A DNA stretch of 42,007 nt from an uncultured Lachnospiraceae bacterium (GTDB lineage: Bacteria > Bacillota > Clostridia > Lachnospirales > Lachnospiraceae): NCBI GenBank assembly GCA_947648875.1, contig CANSPM010000035.1, positions 1 through 42,007 on the forward strand, written 5' to 3'. Numbering within the stretch: position 1 is the stretch's first letter; every line of letters begins with the position of its first letter. Of the stretch, positions 25,845-34,625 are shown one piece after another. The notes under the pieces were generated by a model. It had not been told where the DNA came from. It saw only the letters and a list, made by a program, of their open reading frames with translations, and searched no databases. Made by a program: the position numbers and the translations under genes.

Positions 25845-26711
25845 TTATTCTCTGTTTCCAACAAACAATGCTCTGTACTCTCCCGGCGCCATGCCCTTCT
25901 CTTCACGAAAAACCCTGTTAAAGCTGGGTATGCTCTGGAATCCCGACAGCATCGCCACCTCCGTCAGCGTTCTCCCATCCTGCGCAAGCAGTTCCGAGGC
26001 TTTCTCGAGCCTTATCATATTCAACCACTTACTGTAATTCATTCCGGTAACATTCTTAAATATCTTTGAAAAATAATCCCTGCTGATACCAGCCATTTCA
26101 GCCATTGCGCCCTGAGACAAATCATCCGCCGTCAGGTTGTTTTTGATGTAATCCGTGACCATAATCATACGGCGCATAACATCATCGGTATAATCATGCT
26201 GTTCTCCATGCAGTTCGGGAGCCAGTTCTTTTCTATGTTCAAACAGTGTCAGCATAAATTCCATCAGAAGCATACAGCACCTGATCTCCCGCTCTGATCT
26301 GTCCGAGAAGAATATCTCTTTCATACGATCCGTAATCGTCTTTAGCTTCTCCGCAAGCTCCGGATGGCTGCCGCAGCATACGACATGCAGATTACGATAC
26401 ATATGCATAATCCTTTGCAGATCGAACAGCGAATTAATAAACCCATTGGAAAACTGTATGACTAAAGCCTTCTCTCTGTCCGCATCCACAATCGCGTGCA
26501 TCTCCATGGGCCATACCAGCACAAAATCATTCGGCGCAAGCTCGTAAGTATTCCTGCCAACCTGATAGATATTTATCTTGCCCCGGCCTACAAGCAATAT
26601 CTCCCCATAGGAATGCCAATGCGTCTGATAGCTTCTTTCTTTGTAGCCCGTGGACATATTAAATGCGCTTGTATGACCAAAATCATATATTTCATACGTA
26701 CTGTAATCCAT
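25845..26711 (-). CDS. AraC-family transcriptional regulator with cupin-like N-terminus
   Basis: This 288-residue cytoplasmic regulator has an N-terminal cupin-like sensor (HWHSYGEILLVGRGKINIY, residues ~31-50) that usually binds a sugar. The C-terminal ~100 residues hold two helix-turn-helix motifs of the AraC/XylS type (MAEMAGISRDYFSKIFKNVTG and LTEVAMLSGFQSIPSFNRVF). It starts 28 bases after the GH10 xylanase stop, with GGAGG just before the ATG. Control of the xylanase by xylo-oligosaccharides is a reasonable inference. Base composition by eye is lower in G+C than the flanking genes. Confidence 0.9.
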   Translation of the reverse strand: MDYSTYEIYDFGHTSAFNMSTGYKERSYQTHWHSYGEILLVGRGKINIYQVGRNTYELAPNDFVLVWPMEMHAIVDADREKALVIQFSNGFINSLFDLQRIMHMYRNLHVVCCGSHPELAEKLKTITDRMKEIFFSDRSEREIRCCMLLMEFMLTLFEHRKELAPELHGEQHDYTDDVMRRMIMVTDYIKNNLTADDLSQGAMAEMAGISRDYFSKIFKNVTGMNYSKWLNMIRLEKASELLAQDGRTLTEVAMLSGFQSIPSFNRVFREEKGMAPGEYRALFVGNRE

Positions 26712-26739
26712 ATCCTCCGTATCCTCAGATCATCAGCTT

Positions 26740-27945
26740 TCAGGCCCTTAACGCAAGAATCATCTCCGTATCATCCATAAGACTCACGTCAGCATTCCTG
26801 TCTTTGGCGTTTATATGGTAATCGCCCTTAAAGGCTTCTATCTTGATCCATCCGTTTTCATCGGTCTTTACCGTTGTATCTGTCCACCATTCCCGCTTTA
26901 TGAGCTTCTTAAGCATATCATAGGAAGGCTTGCGCGAGTTATCCTCTCTTATAAACCCGCTCGGTGCCTTAAGCCATGCCCCATCCCTATAATCCCATGT
27001 GGTTATCGCCGCAACAAGCGGGTGGGAAAACAATATTCTGTACATCTCTTCGATCTGACACGCCTGTCTCTCTTCTCCCGCAGGGGTCGTAGGCCAGCTA
27101 TCCACCTGCCAGTCATTGAGATCTACAATATGCGACGGCATAATATCGCCTGAGACCAGGGTATTCTCGGTAAAGTGTATGGGAAGTCCGAAATGTGAAA
27201 ACCGCTCCAGAACCTCCTCCAGCTTCTCCCTTCCCCAATATCCCTGATGCTGATGTGACTGGATACCTATGGCGCTTATCGGCACCCCTGCATTCAGGCA
27301 GCCGTCTATGAGTATCTCGTAGTTTATGGATGTATTAAAATCATTGAGCAGGAGCACCGCGTCCGGATTATTCTCATAAGCCCTTGCAAAGACCTCCTTT
27401 ATAAGACCGACACGGCCCTTTTCCTTACATATTCTGGTCACGGCATTATCATACTTATCAAATATCGGCATGATGACGACCTCATTTATGACATCCCACA
27501 TGTCGATGACGCCCTTAAAACCGGTAACCTCTCTATCAATCCTCTCCAGCTGCTTCTTCATGATCGTCTGATTATCATACTTCATGAGCCAGTCGGCACA
27601 TACGGTATGCCAGCACAGGGGGTGTCCTTTCACCTTTACTCCCTGATTCTTAAGGTACCGCGCCGCCTTCATGAGTGTGTCTTCCTTTGGCTGACCCTCT
27701 TCCGGCTCATAGTTACCCCAATAGAAAGGGAGGGTGGCATAATTGAATACCGCAAGCCAGTCTTCTGTCAGCTGCCTGTATTCATCCCCACCCTTTAATA
27801 CATACGGGATAAAATCAAAGCCGCCGCATCCGAACAGAAATGCGTGATTTACCTGTCTGATCCCTATTTCACAATTTGAAAGCGGGATTCCCTGCTCGTC
27901 TGTAAACCGTATCCGCTTATTCACTTTCCTGTGTATTGTTTCCAT
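26740..27945 (-). CDS. GH10 endo-1,4-beta-xylanase, intracellular type
   Basis: This 401-residue glycoside hydrolase of family 10 cleaves beta-1,4-xylan or xylo-oligosaccharides. The acid/base Glu is E155 in WDVINE and the nucleophile Glu is E261 in HFTENT. GHPLCWH (residues ~108-113) and IGIQSHQH are further family signatures. No signal peptide is present, so it probably acts on imported oligosaccharides. The last ~60 residues (WWTDTTVKTDENGWIKIEAFKGDY) look like a small beta domain. The ATG at 27945 has GGGAGG upstream. A cre-like site lies 37 bases upstream and an AraC regulator follows, fitting substrate induction with catabolite repression. Confidence 0.92.
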   Translation of the reverse strand: METIHRKVNKRIRFTDEQGIPLSNCEIGIRQVNHAFLFGCGGFDFIPYVLKGGDEYRQLTEDWLAVFNYATLPFYWGNYEPEEGQPKEDTLMKAARYLKNQGVKVKGHPLCWHTVCADWLMKYDNQTIMKKQLERIDREVTGFKGVIDMWDVINEVVIMPIFDKYDNAVTRICKEKGRVGLIKEVFARAYENNPDAVLLLNDFNTSINYEILIDGCLNAGVPISAIGIQSHQHQGYWGREKLEEVLERFSHFGLPIHFTENTLVSGDIMPSHIVDLNDWQVDSWPTTPAGEERQACQIEEMYRILFSHPLVAAITTWDYRDGAWLKAPSGFIREDNSRKPSYDMLKKLIKREWWTDTTVKTDENGWIKIEAFKGDYHINAKDRNADVSLMDDTEMILALRA

Positions 27946-27981
27946 AAAAACCTCCCTATGCCATGCCGCATATACTATGCC

Positions 27982-27995
27982 TGAAAACGCTTTCC
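27982..27995. promoter_or_regulatory. Catabolite-responsive (cre-like) site upstream of the xylanase
   Basis: TGAAAACGCTTTCC fits the TGNAANCGNWNNC core of CcpA-bound cre sites and lies 37 bases upstream of the xylanase start. A small palindrome (GCATA-TAC-TATGC, 27967-27979) lies between it and the gene. I see no other site and no firm sigma-A promoter in 27996-28285. Confidence 0.5.
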
Positions 27996-28285
27996 AGAAT
28001 CTCTTCCTGATGTTCCGCTTCGTTGCTCCTATATTGTAATATACATGATTGGGTTTGACTTCTTATATTTCGTTATGGCATGAATCACTTTTTGTCATAG
28101 AGCAACACTTCCTCCAGTCGTGCGGGAGTCCTGCCGTTCCCCGCGATTTTCTTCATTGTATGGATATATTCATATGCTGTCAAGTACTATGTCCCCCGGC
28201 GCGCTGATCCGCGCTCCCCTTGCGAAAGCGCGGGAGAGCTTCCGAGTCGTCGCTTCCACGAGGATAACCGTGCTCCCGACAGAAA

Positions 28286-28315
28286 GGCAGGAGCGCCTCA
28301 GATCTGCCTCCTGCC
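28286..28315 (-). terminator. Terminator of the ABC transporter operon overlapping the last stop codon
   Basis: An eight-base stem (GGCAGGAG, 28286-28293, with 28308-28315) is followed on the minus strand by TTTCTGT. The stop codon of the last gene lies in the loop. Confidence 0.5.
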
Positions 28316-28936
28316 TCTCATCACCGCCAGCGCGCCAACCGTCAGCGTCACCGCCGCCACAAACTGCCAGCCCTTTCCCCCCATAGAGCCTCTGTACATG
28401 GAAAACAGGTCCAGTGCCCCCAGTCTGCGGCCCATGCCGTAACTGGCAAGGTAATACAACATACACACCATGAAGCCGCCAGCGACATTGCCGCTTAATC
28501 CTGCCGCCGCCAGCCCCACCGCTCCCAGCAGCAGGGCGGAGCAGACGCACCCCCACACATGGTAAGGCAGCACCCGGCTCTCCCCGGCCCGCATGATTCC
28601 GGCAAAGACCACCACCAGCAGAACCACCGCCAGAGCGGAATATCCGATTCGCAGCAGGCACACCTGTAGATAACCGGTCCTCCGGGCCCTCACCACATCC
28701 CGAATTTCGGGATTCTGCTCCGGCAGAAACACCGTGCCCAATAACGCCGGGCCAATCCAGACCAGCAGCATCTCCAGAGGTTGGGCCACCGCCTTCCCCT
28801 CCAGAGCGTTTATATTGAACATCCCTTTTGTCAGCGCCAGCAGGGCCACCGCCGCCAGAGCCGGCCAGGGGAACTGGCGACGCAGATTCACTTTGAGAAT
28901 ATTACCGTAAATTTCTGTTTTATGAACCTTTTCCAT
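28298..28936 (-). CDS. Small membrane protein of the ABC-2 type transporter
   Basis: This 212-residue protein has about six hydrophobic segments, such as PALAAVALLALTKGMF, LLVWIGPALLGTVFL, ALAVVLLVVVFAGIM and LLLGAVGLAAAGLSG. I recognise no family motif. ATG at 28936 overlaps the upstream stop (TGATG), so it is translationally coupled to the larger permease; a 28-residue longer frame is contained in that gene. It is probably the second membrane subunit of the exporter encoded by the preceding two genes. The region is notably G+C rich. Confidence 0.65.
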   Translation of the reverse strand: MEKVHKTEIYGNILKVNLRRQFPWPALAAVALLALTKGMFNINALEGKAVAQPLEMLLVWIGPALLGTVFLPEQNPEIRDVVRARRTGYLQVCLLRIGYSALAVVLLVVVFAGIMRAGESRVLPYHVWGCVCSALLLGAVGLAAAGLSGNVAGGFMVCMLYYLASYGMGRRLGALDLFSMYRGSMGGKGWQFVAAVTLTVGALAVMRGRRQI

Positions 28937-30198
28937 CACGCATCCTCCTCTCTTCTTCCGGAGCCTGTGCGGTGGCTCATCCGGCCCCCCCTTCCCCTCC
29001 TTCTGCTCTCGTATAGCCATACCGTCAGCGCCAGCGCCAACATCGCCAGGGCCGTAAGCGCCAGACGGTTACACAAAAAGTTATCCCACTGGCTCTGCCA
29101 CAGGGCCACCTTGCCCAGAGAGTTATGACGCACCTGTAACCCGAATCGGGCCACCTCCCCTGCCAATTCCGTCCTGCTCATTGTCAGAAACCACCAGATG
29201 CCCTGGAAAAAGATGGCCAGAAGCGGAGAAAACAATTCCGTCAAAAACGCTCCCAGAGCGGACACCGCCAGAATATCCGGCAGCAGCCACAAAAGGGCCA
29301 TTCCCAACCCACTGCCCCAGGAAATGTGCATTTGAGGATACATCCCGCAGGTAGTGTAAACCGTGTAGACCAAAGTCAGCAGCACCGGAACGGTCATGCA
29401 GCCAACCAGGGCCAGAAAGCGTGTTCCCACAATTCGCACACCGGAACTTTTCCGGGTGTAAATCAGGGCCTGTATGCGCGCCCTCTTATCCTGTTGCCAC
29501 AGCCCGGCCGCCACAAACACGGGCATCACCGCCAGGTTGATGCCCATATAGTCACAGTGCAGCCGCAGATATGCCTTCCCCAACTCCCCCGGGGCCATCA
29601 GAGCCTCATACTCCGCCAGCGCCTCCTCATAGGTCATGGGAACGCGGCCGAAAAAGGAGGGCAGCCGGTCCACGGCATAACTGCTGCCGCCGCCAATCAG
29701 ACGATCTGCCCGCTCCATCAGCTCACAGAAATGTTCGTAGGTCAGGTCTTCCGGCAGACTGTACGGGGGCAGAACCATCTCCTGATACCATGTAACAGGA
29801 TTTCCCGCCTCGTCCAGGCCCCCGCTGAAATACCCTGCCTCCCGGGAATCCTCAAATCCGTCGATTTCTTCCCCTGAAAGTCCTGTCAGCTCCTCCAGAA
29901 TGGCCCGCATTTCCAGCCTTTTATCTTCCTTTAGTTTCACATTTTTATAAAACATAATGGGGTAGGCCGGATAACTGCCGGAGAGATATTCTCCAAACAG
30001 ACTCTCCACCGCTGCGGGCATGATCACCTCGGGAGTCTCCCGCACCGTCATACCATATTCCCCGGTTTCCCGCAGTGGTGCCGTAATCGGCGTACTGTCA
30101 TGAATAAATTGCGTCACATACATCGCGACCACAGTTACCACATACAGCACAAAAGTCATGGAAAAGAGAACTTTTTTACATTCTTTGAAAAACAGCAT
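28936..30198 (-). CDS. ABC-2 type transporter membrane subunit
   Basis: This 420-residue protein has one N-terminal membrane segment (VLFSMTFVLYVVTVVAMYV), a ~170-residue hydrophilic extracytoplasmic region, then five or six membrane segments. This layout resembles ABC-2 permeases with a large external loop. No substrate-specific motif is visible. Start and stop overlap both neighbours (TAATG upstream, TGATG downstream), so the three genes form one tightly coupled operon. The C-terminal tail is Arg/Gly rich. Confidence 0.72.
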   Translation of the reverse strand: MLFFKECKKVLFSMTFVLYVVTVVAMYVTQFIHDSTPITAPLRETGEYGMTVRETPEVIMPAAVESLFGEYLSGSYPAYPIMFYKNVKLKEDKRLEMRAILEELTGLSGEEIDGFEDSREAGYFSGGLDEAGNPVTWYQEMVLPPYSLPEDLTYEHFCELMERADRLIGGGSSYAVDRLPSFFGRVPMTYEEALAEYEALMAPGELGKAYLRLHCDYMGINLAVMPVFVAAGLWQQDKRARIQALIYTRKSSGVRIVGTRFLALVGCMTVPVLLTLVYTVYTTCGMYPQMHISWGSGLGMALLWLLPDILAVSALGAFLTELFSPLLAIFFQGIWWFLTMSRTELAGEVARFGLQVRHNSLGKVALWQSQWDNFLCNRLALTALAMLALALTVWLYESRRRGRGGRMSHRTGSGRREEDA

Positions 30199-31181
30199 TA
30201 CTCTTCACCTCCCGCAATCTCACAGCCATGCTGGTACAGACAGTACATATAGGCATCTTCACAGTTGGGCATGGCCTCCCGGGCCCCGGGAAGCAGTCCC
30301 CGAGCGCCTTGGCCGCTCTCCCTCCCCGATTCGGCAGCCGCCGTGGCTCCCACTGGCCGGCCTGCCGGATTATTATCCTCCGCGCCCGCCAGAAACCGTA
30401 CCGTCACAGCCCCTCCACTGCGCAGCATCCCTGTCACAATGTAATCTCGCTTTGCCTGGGCCAGCATACTCACGGGAATCTCCGCCACATACACCTTTCC
30501 TCTGGCATTCTCCAGCAGCTGGGATACTGTGCCCTTCCACAGAAGTTCTCCTTCATTCAAAATGGCGATATTTTCGCAGGTTGCCTCGATATCCCCCACG
30601 ATGTGAGTGGACAGAATCACAATGCGGTCCTCCGCCACTTCGCAGAGCAGATTGCGGAACCGAATCCGCTCCTCCGGGTCCAGTCCCGCAGTAGGCTCAT
30701 CCACGATCAACACTCTGGGGTCATGGAGCAGCGCCTGGGCGATACCCAGTCTACGCTTCATGCCGCCGGAGAGACTTCTTACCCGGCTTCTTTTCTTCTC
30801 GCTCAGATTTACTCTCTTTAAAAGCATCTCGATCCTTTTCTGCCGCTGGGCTCTGGGCATTTGGGACAGCGTGCCCAGATAGTCAAGGCATTCATAGACA
30901 GTCATATTGGGATACATGGAAAAATCCTGGGGCAGATATCCGATGATCCCACGAACCTCGCTGGCGTGGCTGATAGGAATACCGCACACGGATATCTCGC
31001 CACCCTGCTTCTCATGCAGGGTGGCCAAGGTCTTCATCAGGGTAGTCTTACCCGCGCCGTTTCTGCCCAGCAGCCCAAACATCCCCCGCTCGATGGTCAG
31101 GTCTACATCCCTCAGCGCTTGTTTTTTGCCATAGTACTTGTCTACATGGCTGATCACTATGCAATTACTCTGTTGCTTCAT
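30198..31181 (-). CDS. ABC transporter ATP-binding protein
   Basis: This 327-residue ATPase powers the ABC-2 type exporter encoded downstream. The Walker A motif is GRNGAGKTT, the Q-loop is LPQDFSMYPN, the signature is SLSGGMKRR, and Walker B is VLIVDEPTAGLDPEER with the switch His in LSTHIVGD. The ~90 residues after the ATPase fold are unusual: Ala/Gly/Arg-rich (AGRPVGATAAAESGRESG) and ending in Cys-containing CLYQHGCEIAGG. It is preceded by a 195-base leader and a promoter carrying the same direct repeats as the adjacent response-regulator promoter. Confidence 0.92.
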   Translation of the reverse strand: MKQQSNCIVISHVDKYYGKKQALRDVDLTIERGMFGLLGRNGAGKTTLMKTLATLHEKQGGEISVCGIPISHASEVRGIIGYLPQDFSMYPNMTVYECLDYLGTLSQMPRAQRQKRIEMLLKRVNLSEKKRSRVRSLSGGMKRRLGIAQALLHDPRVLIVDEPTAGLDPEERIRFRNLLCEVAEDRIVILSTHIVGDIEATCENIAILNEGELLWKGTVSQLLENARGKVYVAEIPVSMLAQAKRDYIVTGMLRSGGAVTVRFLAGAEDNNPAGRPVGATAAAESGRESGQGARGLLPGAREAMPNCEDAYMYCLYQHGCEIAGGEE

Positions 31182-31355
31182 GTTCTCTCTCCCTTACCTT
31201 AAATTCTGTGTCCGCCCGCCTTACGTTCTGTAAGCGTTCCGATCAGTGCCATAACATTTCCCGGAAAATATACTGACACTATTCTCTCAAACTGATAGTT
31301 CCCGGCGCGCAGAAACAGGCGCCACGCACTGCAAGGATTCCATTGTAACAAACAA

Positions 31356-31381
31356 AATGGTGCGGACTGATCCACACCATT
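31356..31381 (-). terminator. Terminator after the histidine kinase gene
   Basis: An 11-base stem (31356-31366 with 31371-31381, one wobble) has a four-base loop and is followed on the minus strand by TTGTTTGTT. The predicted start of the ABC transcript (~31375) falls within its first arm. The leader from 31182 to 31355 holds nothing else I can name. Confidence 0.75.
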
Positions 31382-31415
31382 ACTCTACTGCGCAACTATC
31401 AACTTTTTATCAACT
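31382..31415 (-). promoter_or_regulatory. ABC operon promoter with response-regulator-type direct repeats
   Basis: Plus-strand TATCAACTTTTTATCAACT (31397-31415) reads on minus as GTTGATA twice at 11-base spacing, typical of OmpR/PhoB-class sites. Nine bases downstream is a weak -10, TAGAGT (31382-31387). There is no separate -35, so activation by the bound regulator is expected. Confidence 0.5.
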
Positions 31416-31470
31416 ACTCAAATTTTTTCACTGGGCATCATAAAACGTATAAAATTCCAAATTTTGCAGA

Positions 31471-32760
31471 CTATATTCTAAAGCGGGCCGTCACCCGCCC
31501 GCCGCAGATCCCGTTGGACAGCGTCAAGCTCCCGCCGCATTTGGCACAGATCATGCGGCAGATGTACAGTCCCAGACCAAAATGACATTGCTCCGCCTGT
31601 CCCTCGCCCCTGAAAAATGGGTCCGTGCCGTGCTGTAGTTCCTCCGGGCTAAAGCCCGGCCCATCATCCTCCACCACTACCTCCAGAAATCCTTCCGGCA
31701 TCTCTCCTGACGCAGGCTCCTCCCCCCGGGTCACCCGCGCGGTCACCTGCAACATTTTCCCCGCATAGCGCAGACCGTTACTCACCAGATTCTCGCACAC
31801 TTCCAGCACCAGCGCCTCGTCCAGCCGCAAAGTCCCGTTGCCCTCAAAGCGGCAGACAATATTCTGTCCCAGAATATCGCACATATTGCAAAGTTTTTCT
31901 TTCAATTCCGGGGCGTTCATCGGCACTGTCTCGGGCTCCAGATCCTCCAGTTTCCGAATGCTGCTCATCTTCTGTGTATAGTTCTCCAGCCTGCGAATCT
32001 GTCCGTTCATCATCCCCAGGATCTCCAGCAGTTTTGCCTGGGATATCCTGCCCTCCGGCACATACCGCTCCAGCATCTCCCCATAGCCCTTCAACACGGT
32101 GATGGGTGTGCGCATGTCGTGGGCAAAGGCGGCGTTCAGCCTTTTCCTCTCCTCCAACAACTGCCAGGTGGTCCGGCTATTCTCGTACAGCGCCGCCCGC
32201 ATTTTCTCGAAACCGTCCAGAAGCCGCCCCAGCTCATTGTCCTTCACTGACTCCAGTTCAAAGTCCAGACAGTTATCCGCAATCTTTTCCGATGCTTCCC
32301 GCAATACCTTAATGGGTTTTTCCACCTCTCTCCTGTAAAAAATCCAAACGGCAAGTCCAAGACATAAAAACGTCCAAAGCGGTATCAAAACGAATTGCGC
32401 GGAACTAATCAGCTTGTAAATCATTTGTTGAATCGGCGCTTCTTGCCATCTACTGTAGGCCGGATGCTCCGCATAGCGGTAAATAGGAATATTATTATAG
32501 TTTATATAAACTTTATAAGGGTAGTGCCATATCCGAACACTCTCTTCTTCCATAAAGTTGGACGCATACCAATCCTGGGCGTGATTGGAGCCGATTCCGA
32601 TGGCCATTGTCCCCAGATACGCCGCCACGGCACAGATCGGAATACAGCAGTACAGGGACTGCCGCAGAGATCTCTGCCGTTTTTTCCGCTGTTTCCCGCC
32701 GACCCATTTTCGCCGTTTCCCGACGAGTATGGCCTGGGTCTGCTCCCCTGTCTCTCTCAT
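31471..32760 (-). CDS. Sensor histidine kinase
   Basis: This protein of about 429 residues has two membrane segments (LYCCIPICAVAAYLGTMAIGI near 40 and FVLIPLWTFLCLGLAVWIFY near 125) around a short ~65-residue external loop, then a HAMP domain. HisKA has the phospho-acceptor in AFAHDMRTPITVLKGYGEML; HATPase_c has CENLVSNGLRYAG, VEDDGPGFS and HFGLGLYICRMI. ATG at 32760 has GAGGTGG upstream. It lies 65 bases after the response regulator and ends before the ABC operon, so it is the likely sensor for that transporter. The compact external loop resembles sensors of cell-envelope stress. Confidence 0.92.
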   Translation of the reverse strand: MRETGEQTQAILVGKRRKWVGGKQRKKRQRSLRQSLYCCIPICAVAAYLGTMAIGIGSNHAQDWYASNFMEEESVRIWHYPYKVYINYNNIPIYRYAEHPAYSRWQEAPIQQMIYKLISSAQFVLIPLWTFLCLGLAVWIFYRREVEKPIKVLREASEKIADNCLDFELESVKDNELGRLLDGFEKMRAALYENSRTTWQLLEERKRLNAAFAHDMRTPITVLKGYGEMLERYVPEGRISQAKLLEILGMMNGQIRRLENYTQKMSSIRKLEDLEPETVPMNAPELKEKLCNMCDILGQNIVCRFEGNGTLRLDEALVLEVCENLVSNGLRYAGKMLQVTARVTRGEEPASGEMPEGFLEVVVEDDGPGFSPEELQHGTDPFFRGEGQAEQCHFGLGLYICRMICAKCGGSLTLSNGICGGRVTARFRI

Positions 32761-32825
32761 TTTGCCACCTCGCTTTTTTATGAAAGTCACACATTATCCC
32801 TGTAAGAGTGCATTTTTGTTTCTCT

Positions 32826-33497
32826 TTATTTTTTCCAGCGGTAACCCATTCCCCAGACTGTCTCCAGGTGATATTCCTCGCCAAATTCTCTGAGTTTCGC
32901 GCGAATCCTGCGGACATGCTCCGCCACCACGCTGCTGTCCCCCTCGGCGTCATAGCCCCAGAGCCTTTCATAGATCCGTTCCTTATCAAACACCTGGCCA
33001 GGGCTTAAGGACAGCAGTTCAATGATTTCGTATTCCTTTTTGGCAAAGGGAATCACCGGCCCCTCCACCGCCACGGTCCTGGCGGTATAGTCTATGACCA
33101 TCCTGCCCCAGAAGCGCACGTTGGCATCCGCCTTGCAGCGATGTTCCCGACGGATATGGGCGGCCACCCTGGCTCCCAGTTCTTCCATGGAAAAAGGTTT
33201 CAATATATAATCGTCTCCGCCTGCCGCAAAGCCCTGTATCTTGTCGCTGTCCTCAATACGGGCCGTCAGAAAAAGGATGGGACAGGACACATAGTCCCGG
33301 ATGCCCCTGCACACCGTCAGCCCGTCCATATGGGGCATATTTATGTCCAGCAGAATCAGATCCGGCCGCCCCATGGCCAGTTCCATGGCCTCCTTCCCGT
33401 TGTATGCCGCCAACGTCTCATATCCGTTAATCTCAAAATAATCCCGGATCATGCTTACCACATCCGGCTCATCGTCAACGATCAGTATTTTGTACAT
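32826..33497 (-). CDS. OmpR/PhoB-family response regulator
   Basis: This 223-residue protein has an N-terminal receiver domain (ILIVDDEPDVV with the acidic pair, LILLDINMPHMDG with the phospho-Asp, LTAR and DDYILKPF with the conserved Lys). The C-terminal winged helix ends in LETVWGMGYRWKK. ATG at 33497 has AAAGGCGG eight bases upstream; the longer frame lacks homology. It is first in the regulator-kinase operon. The same direct-repeat motif lies in its own promoter and in the ABC operon promoter, suggesting autoregulation and control of the transporter. Confidence 0.95.
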   Translation of the reverse strand: MYKILIVDDEPDVVSMIRDYFEINGYETLAAYNGKEAMELAMGRPDLILLDINMPHMDGLTVCRGIRDYVSCPILFLTARIEDSDKIQGFAAGGDDYILKPFSMEELGARVAAHIRREHRCKADANVRFWGRMVIDYTARTVAVEGPVIPFAKKEYEIIELLSLSPGQVFDKERIYERLWGYDAEGDSSVVAEHVRRIRAKLREFGEEYHLETVWGMGYRWKK

Positions 33498-33587
33498 AAA
33501 AAAATCCGCCTTTCCTGTTATGGAAACAGTAAAAACCGCTGTCTTAAACACCGGGCTTTACTCTCACCGCACCTCTCTCAGCATAAC

Positions 33588-33621
33588 AGTATAAGGCGGA
33601 AATATCAACTTTTTATCTACT
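33588..33621 (-). promoter_or_regulatory. Response-regulator promoter with direct repeats
   Basis: Plus-strand TATCAACTTTTTATCTACT (33603-33621) differs by one base from the motif at 31397. On minus, it lies nine bases upstream of a -10, TATACT (33588-33593), the same spacing as at the ABC promoter. Confidence 0.55.
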
Positions 33622-33638
33622 TTTGTGCACTTACATAT

Positions 33639-34553
33639 TCACTGTCTGGACACAATGTTATTGCCGTCGATCTGTACGCCCTCGATGCTGCTCACATAGC
33701 GGGACAGACGGGCATACCCGTAATCCTTGTATTTAAAGTCCGGAAAATGCTCATGGAGCTGCTGCCCCAGGATCTCCAGCTTGATGTTCTGCTCCGCCTT
33801 GCGAATAATGTACTGCTGCACATTGGCTTCCACATTGACCGGCACCTCCTGGCCTCCCCGCACCACCAGAATGGTAGTGCCCTGTTTCACAATCTTGAAC
33901 CTGGTGGCCTCGGTGATAAACTTCATCATGGCATTGTAACCGTAGTTTCGCTCGTCAAAATCGGGATACAACCTCTGCAAATTGCTCTTGACCATGCCCA
34001 GATTGGCAGGTTCCCCGTTGTTCTCACACTCCTGCAGCAGATTGTTGATAGCGGATTTAATCTCCCCGATCGGCGTGATGGAATCCCTCTCCGCCACCGG
34101 CTTTTCCCCCTTGGACTCGTCGTCCACAATCTTGTCCAGAAACTTGTATTCATCACAGACGGCAATAAATGTTTTGGAGGCATCGCTCTTGCCCATGCCG
34201 ATAACGGACTTTCCCTCCTCCCGCAGACGGCTCACCAGGCGGGTAAAATCGCTGTCTGAGGTCACGATGCAAAATCCGTCTATCATGTCCTTGTACAGAA
34301 TATCCATGGCATCTATGACCAGCATTATGTCCGCCGCGTTCTTCGCCGTGGAATACCGGGACTGCTGTATGGGAACAATGGCGTATTTCAGCGCTTTTTT
34401 GTTCCAACTGGCCAAATCCGGATTGGTAAAATCTCCATACATCCTCTGATAAGTAATGATTCCATATTTTTTTAGTTCACTGATAATTACGTCCACATAT
34501 TTGGAACTGGTGTTCTCCGCGTCAATCAGCAACGCATATTTTCTTTCTTCCAT
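33639..34553 (-). CDS. NYN-domain protein with OST-HTH/LOTUS-like domains
   Basis: This protein of about 304 residues starts with a PIN-like NYN domain: YALLIDAENTS (first acidic residues), KNAADIMLVIDAMD, and FCIVTSDSDFTRLVSRLREEG. These are the metal-binding Asp positions of this putative RNase family. Two OST-HTH/LOTUS-like winged helices follow (residues ~155-230 and ~235-304, each with a YPDFDERNYGY / FPDFKYKDYGY motif), thought to bind RNA. ATG at 34553 has GGGAG upstream. It is cytoplasmic, and a role in RNA degradation or quality control is inference from the family. It has its own promoter. Confidence 0.9.
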   Translation of the reverse strand: MEERKYALLIDAENTSSKYVDVIISELKKYGIITYQRMYGDFTNPDLASWNKKALKYAIVPIQQSRYSTAKNAADIMLVIDAMDILYKDMIDGFCIVTSDSDFTRLVSRLREEGKSVIGMGKSDASKTFIAVCDEYKFLDKIVDDESKGEKPVAERDSITPIGEIKSAINNLLQECENNGEPANLGMVKSNLQRLYPDFDERNYGYNAMMKFITEATRFKIVKQGTTILVVRGGQEVPVNVEANVQQYIIRKAEQNIKLEILGQQLHEHFPDFKYKDYGYARLSRYVSSIEGVQIDGNNIVSRQ

Positions 34554-34625
34554 AAATAACTCCCGTCTGCCCGCCTGGGCGGGCTCACAGACCGGGACCG
34601 TGTCTTCCCGATTCCGCATATATGT

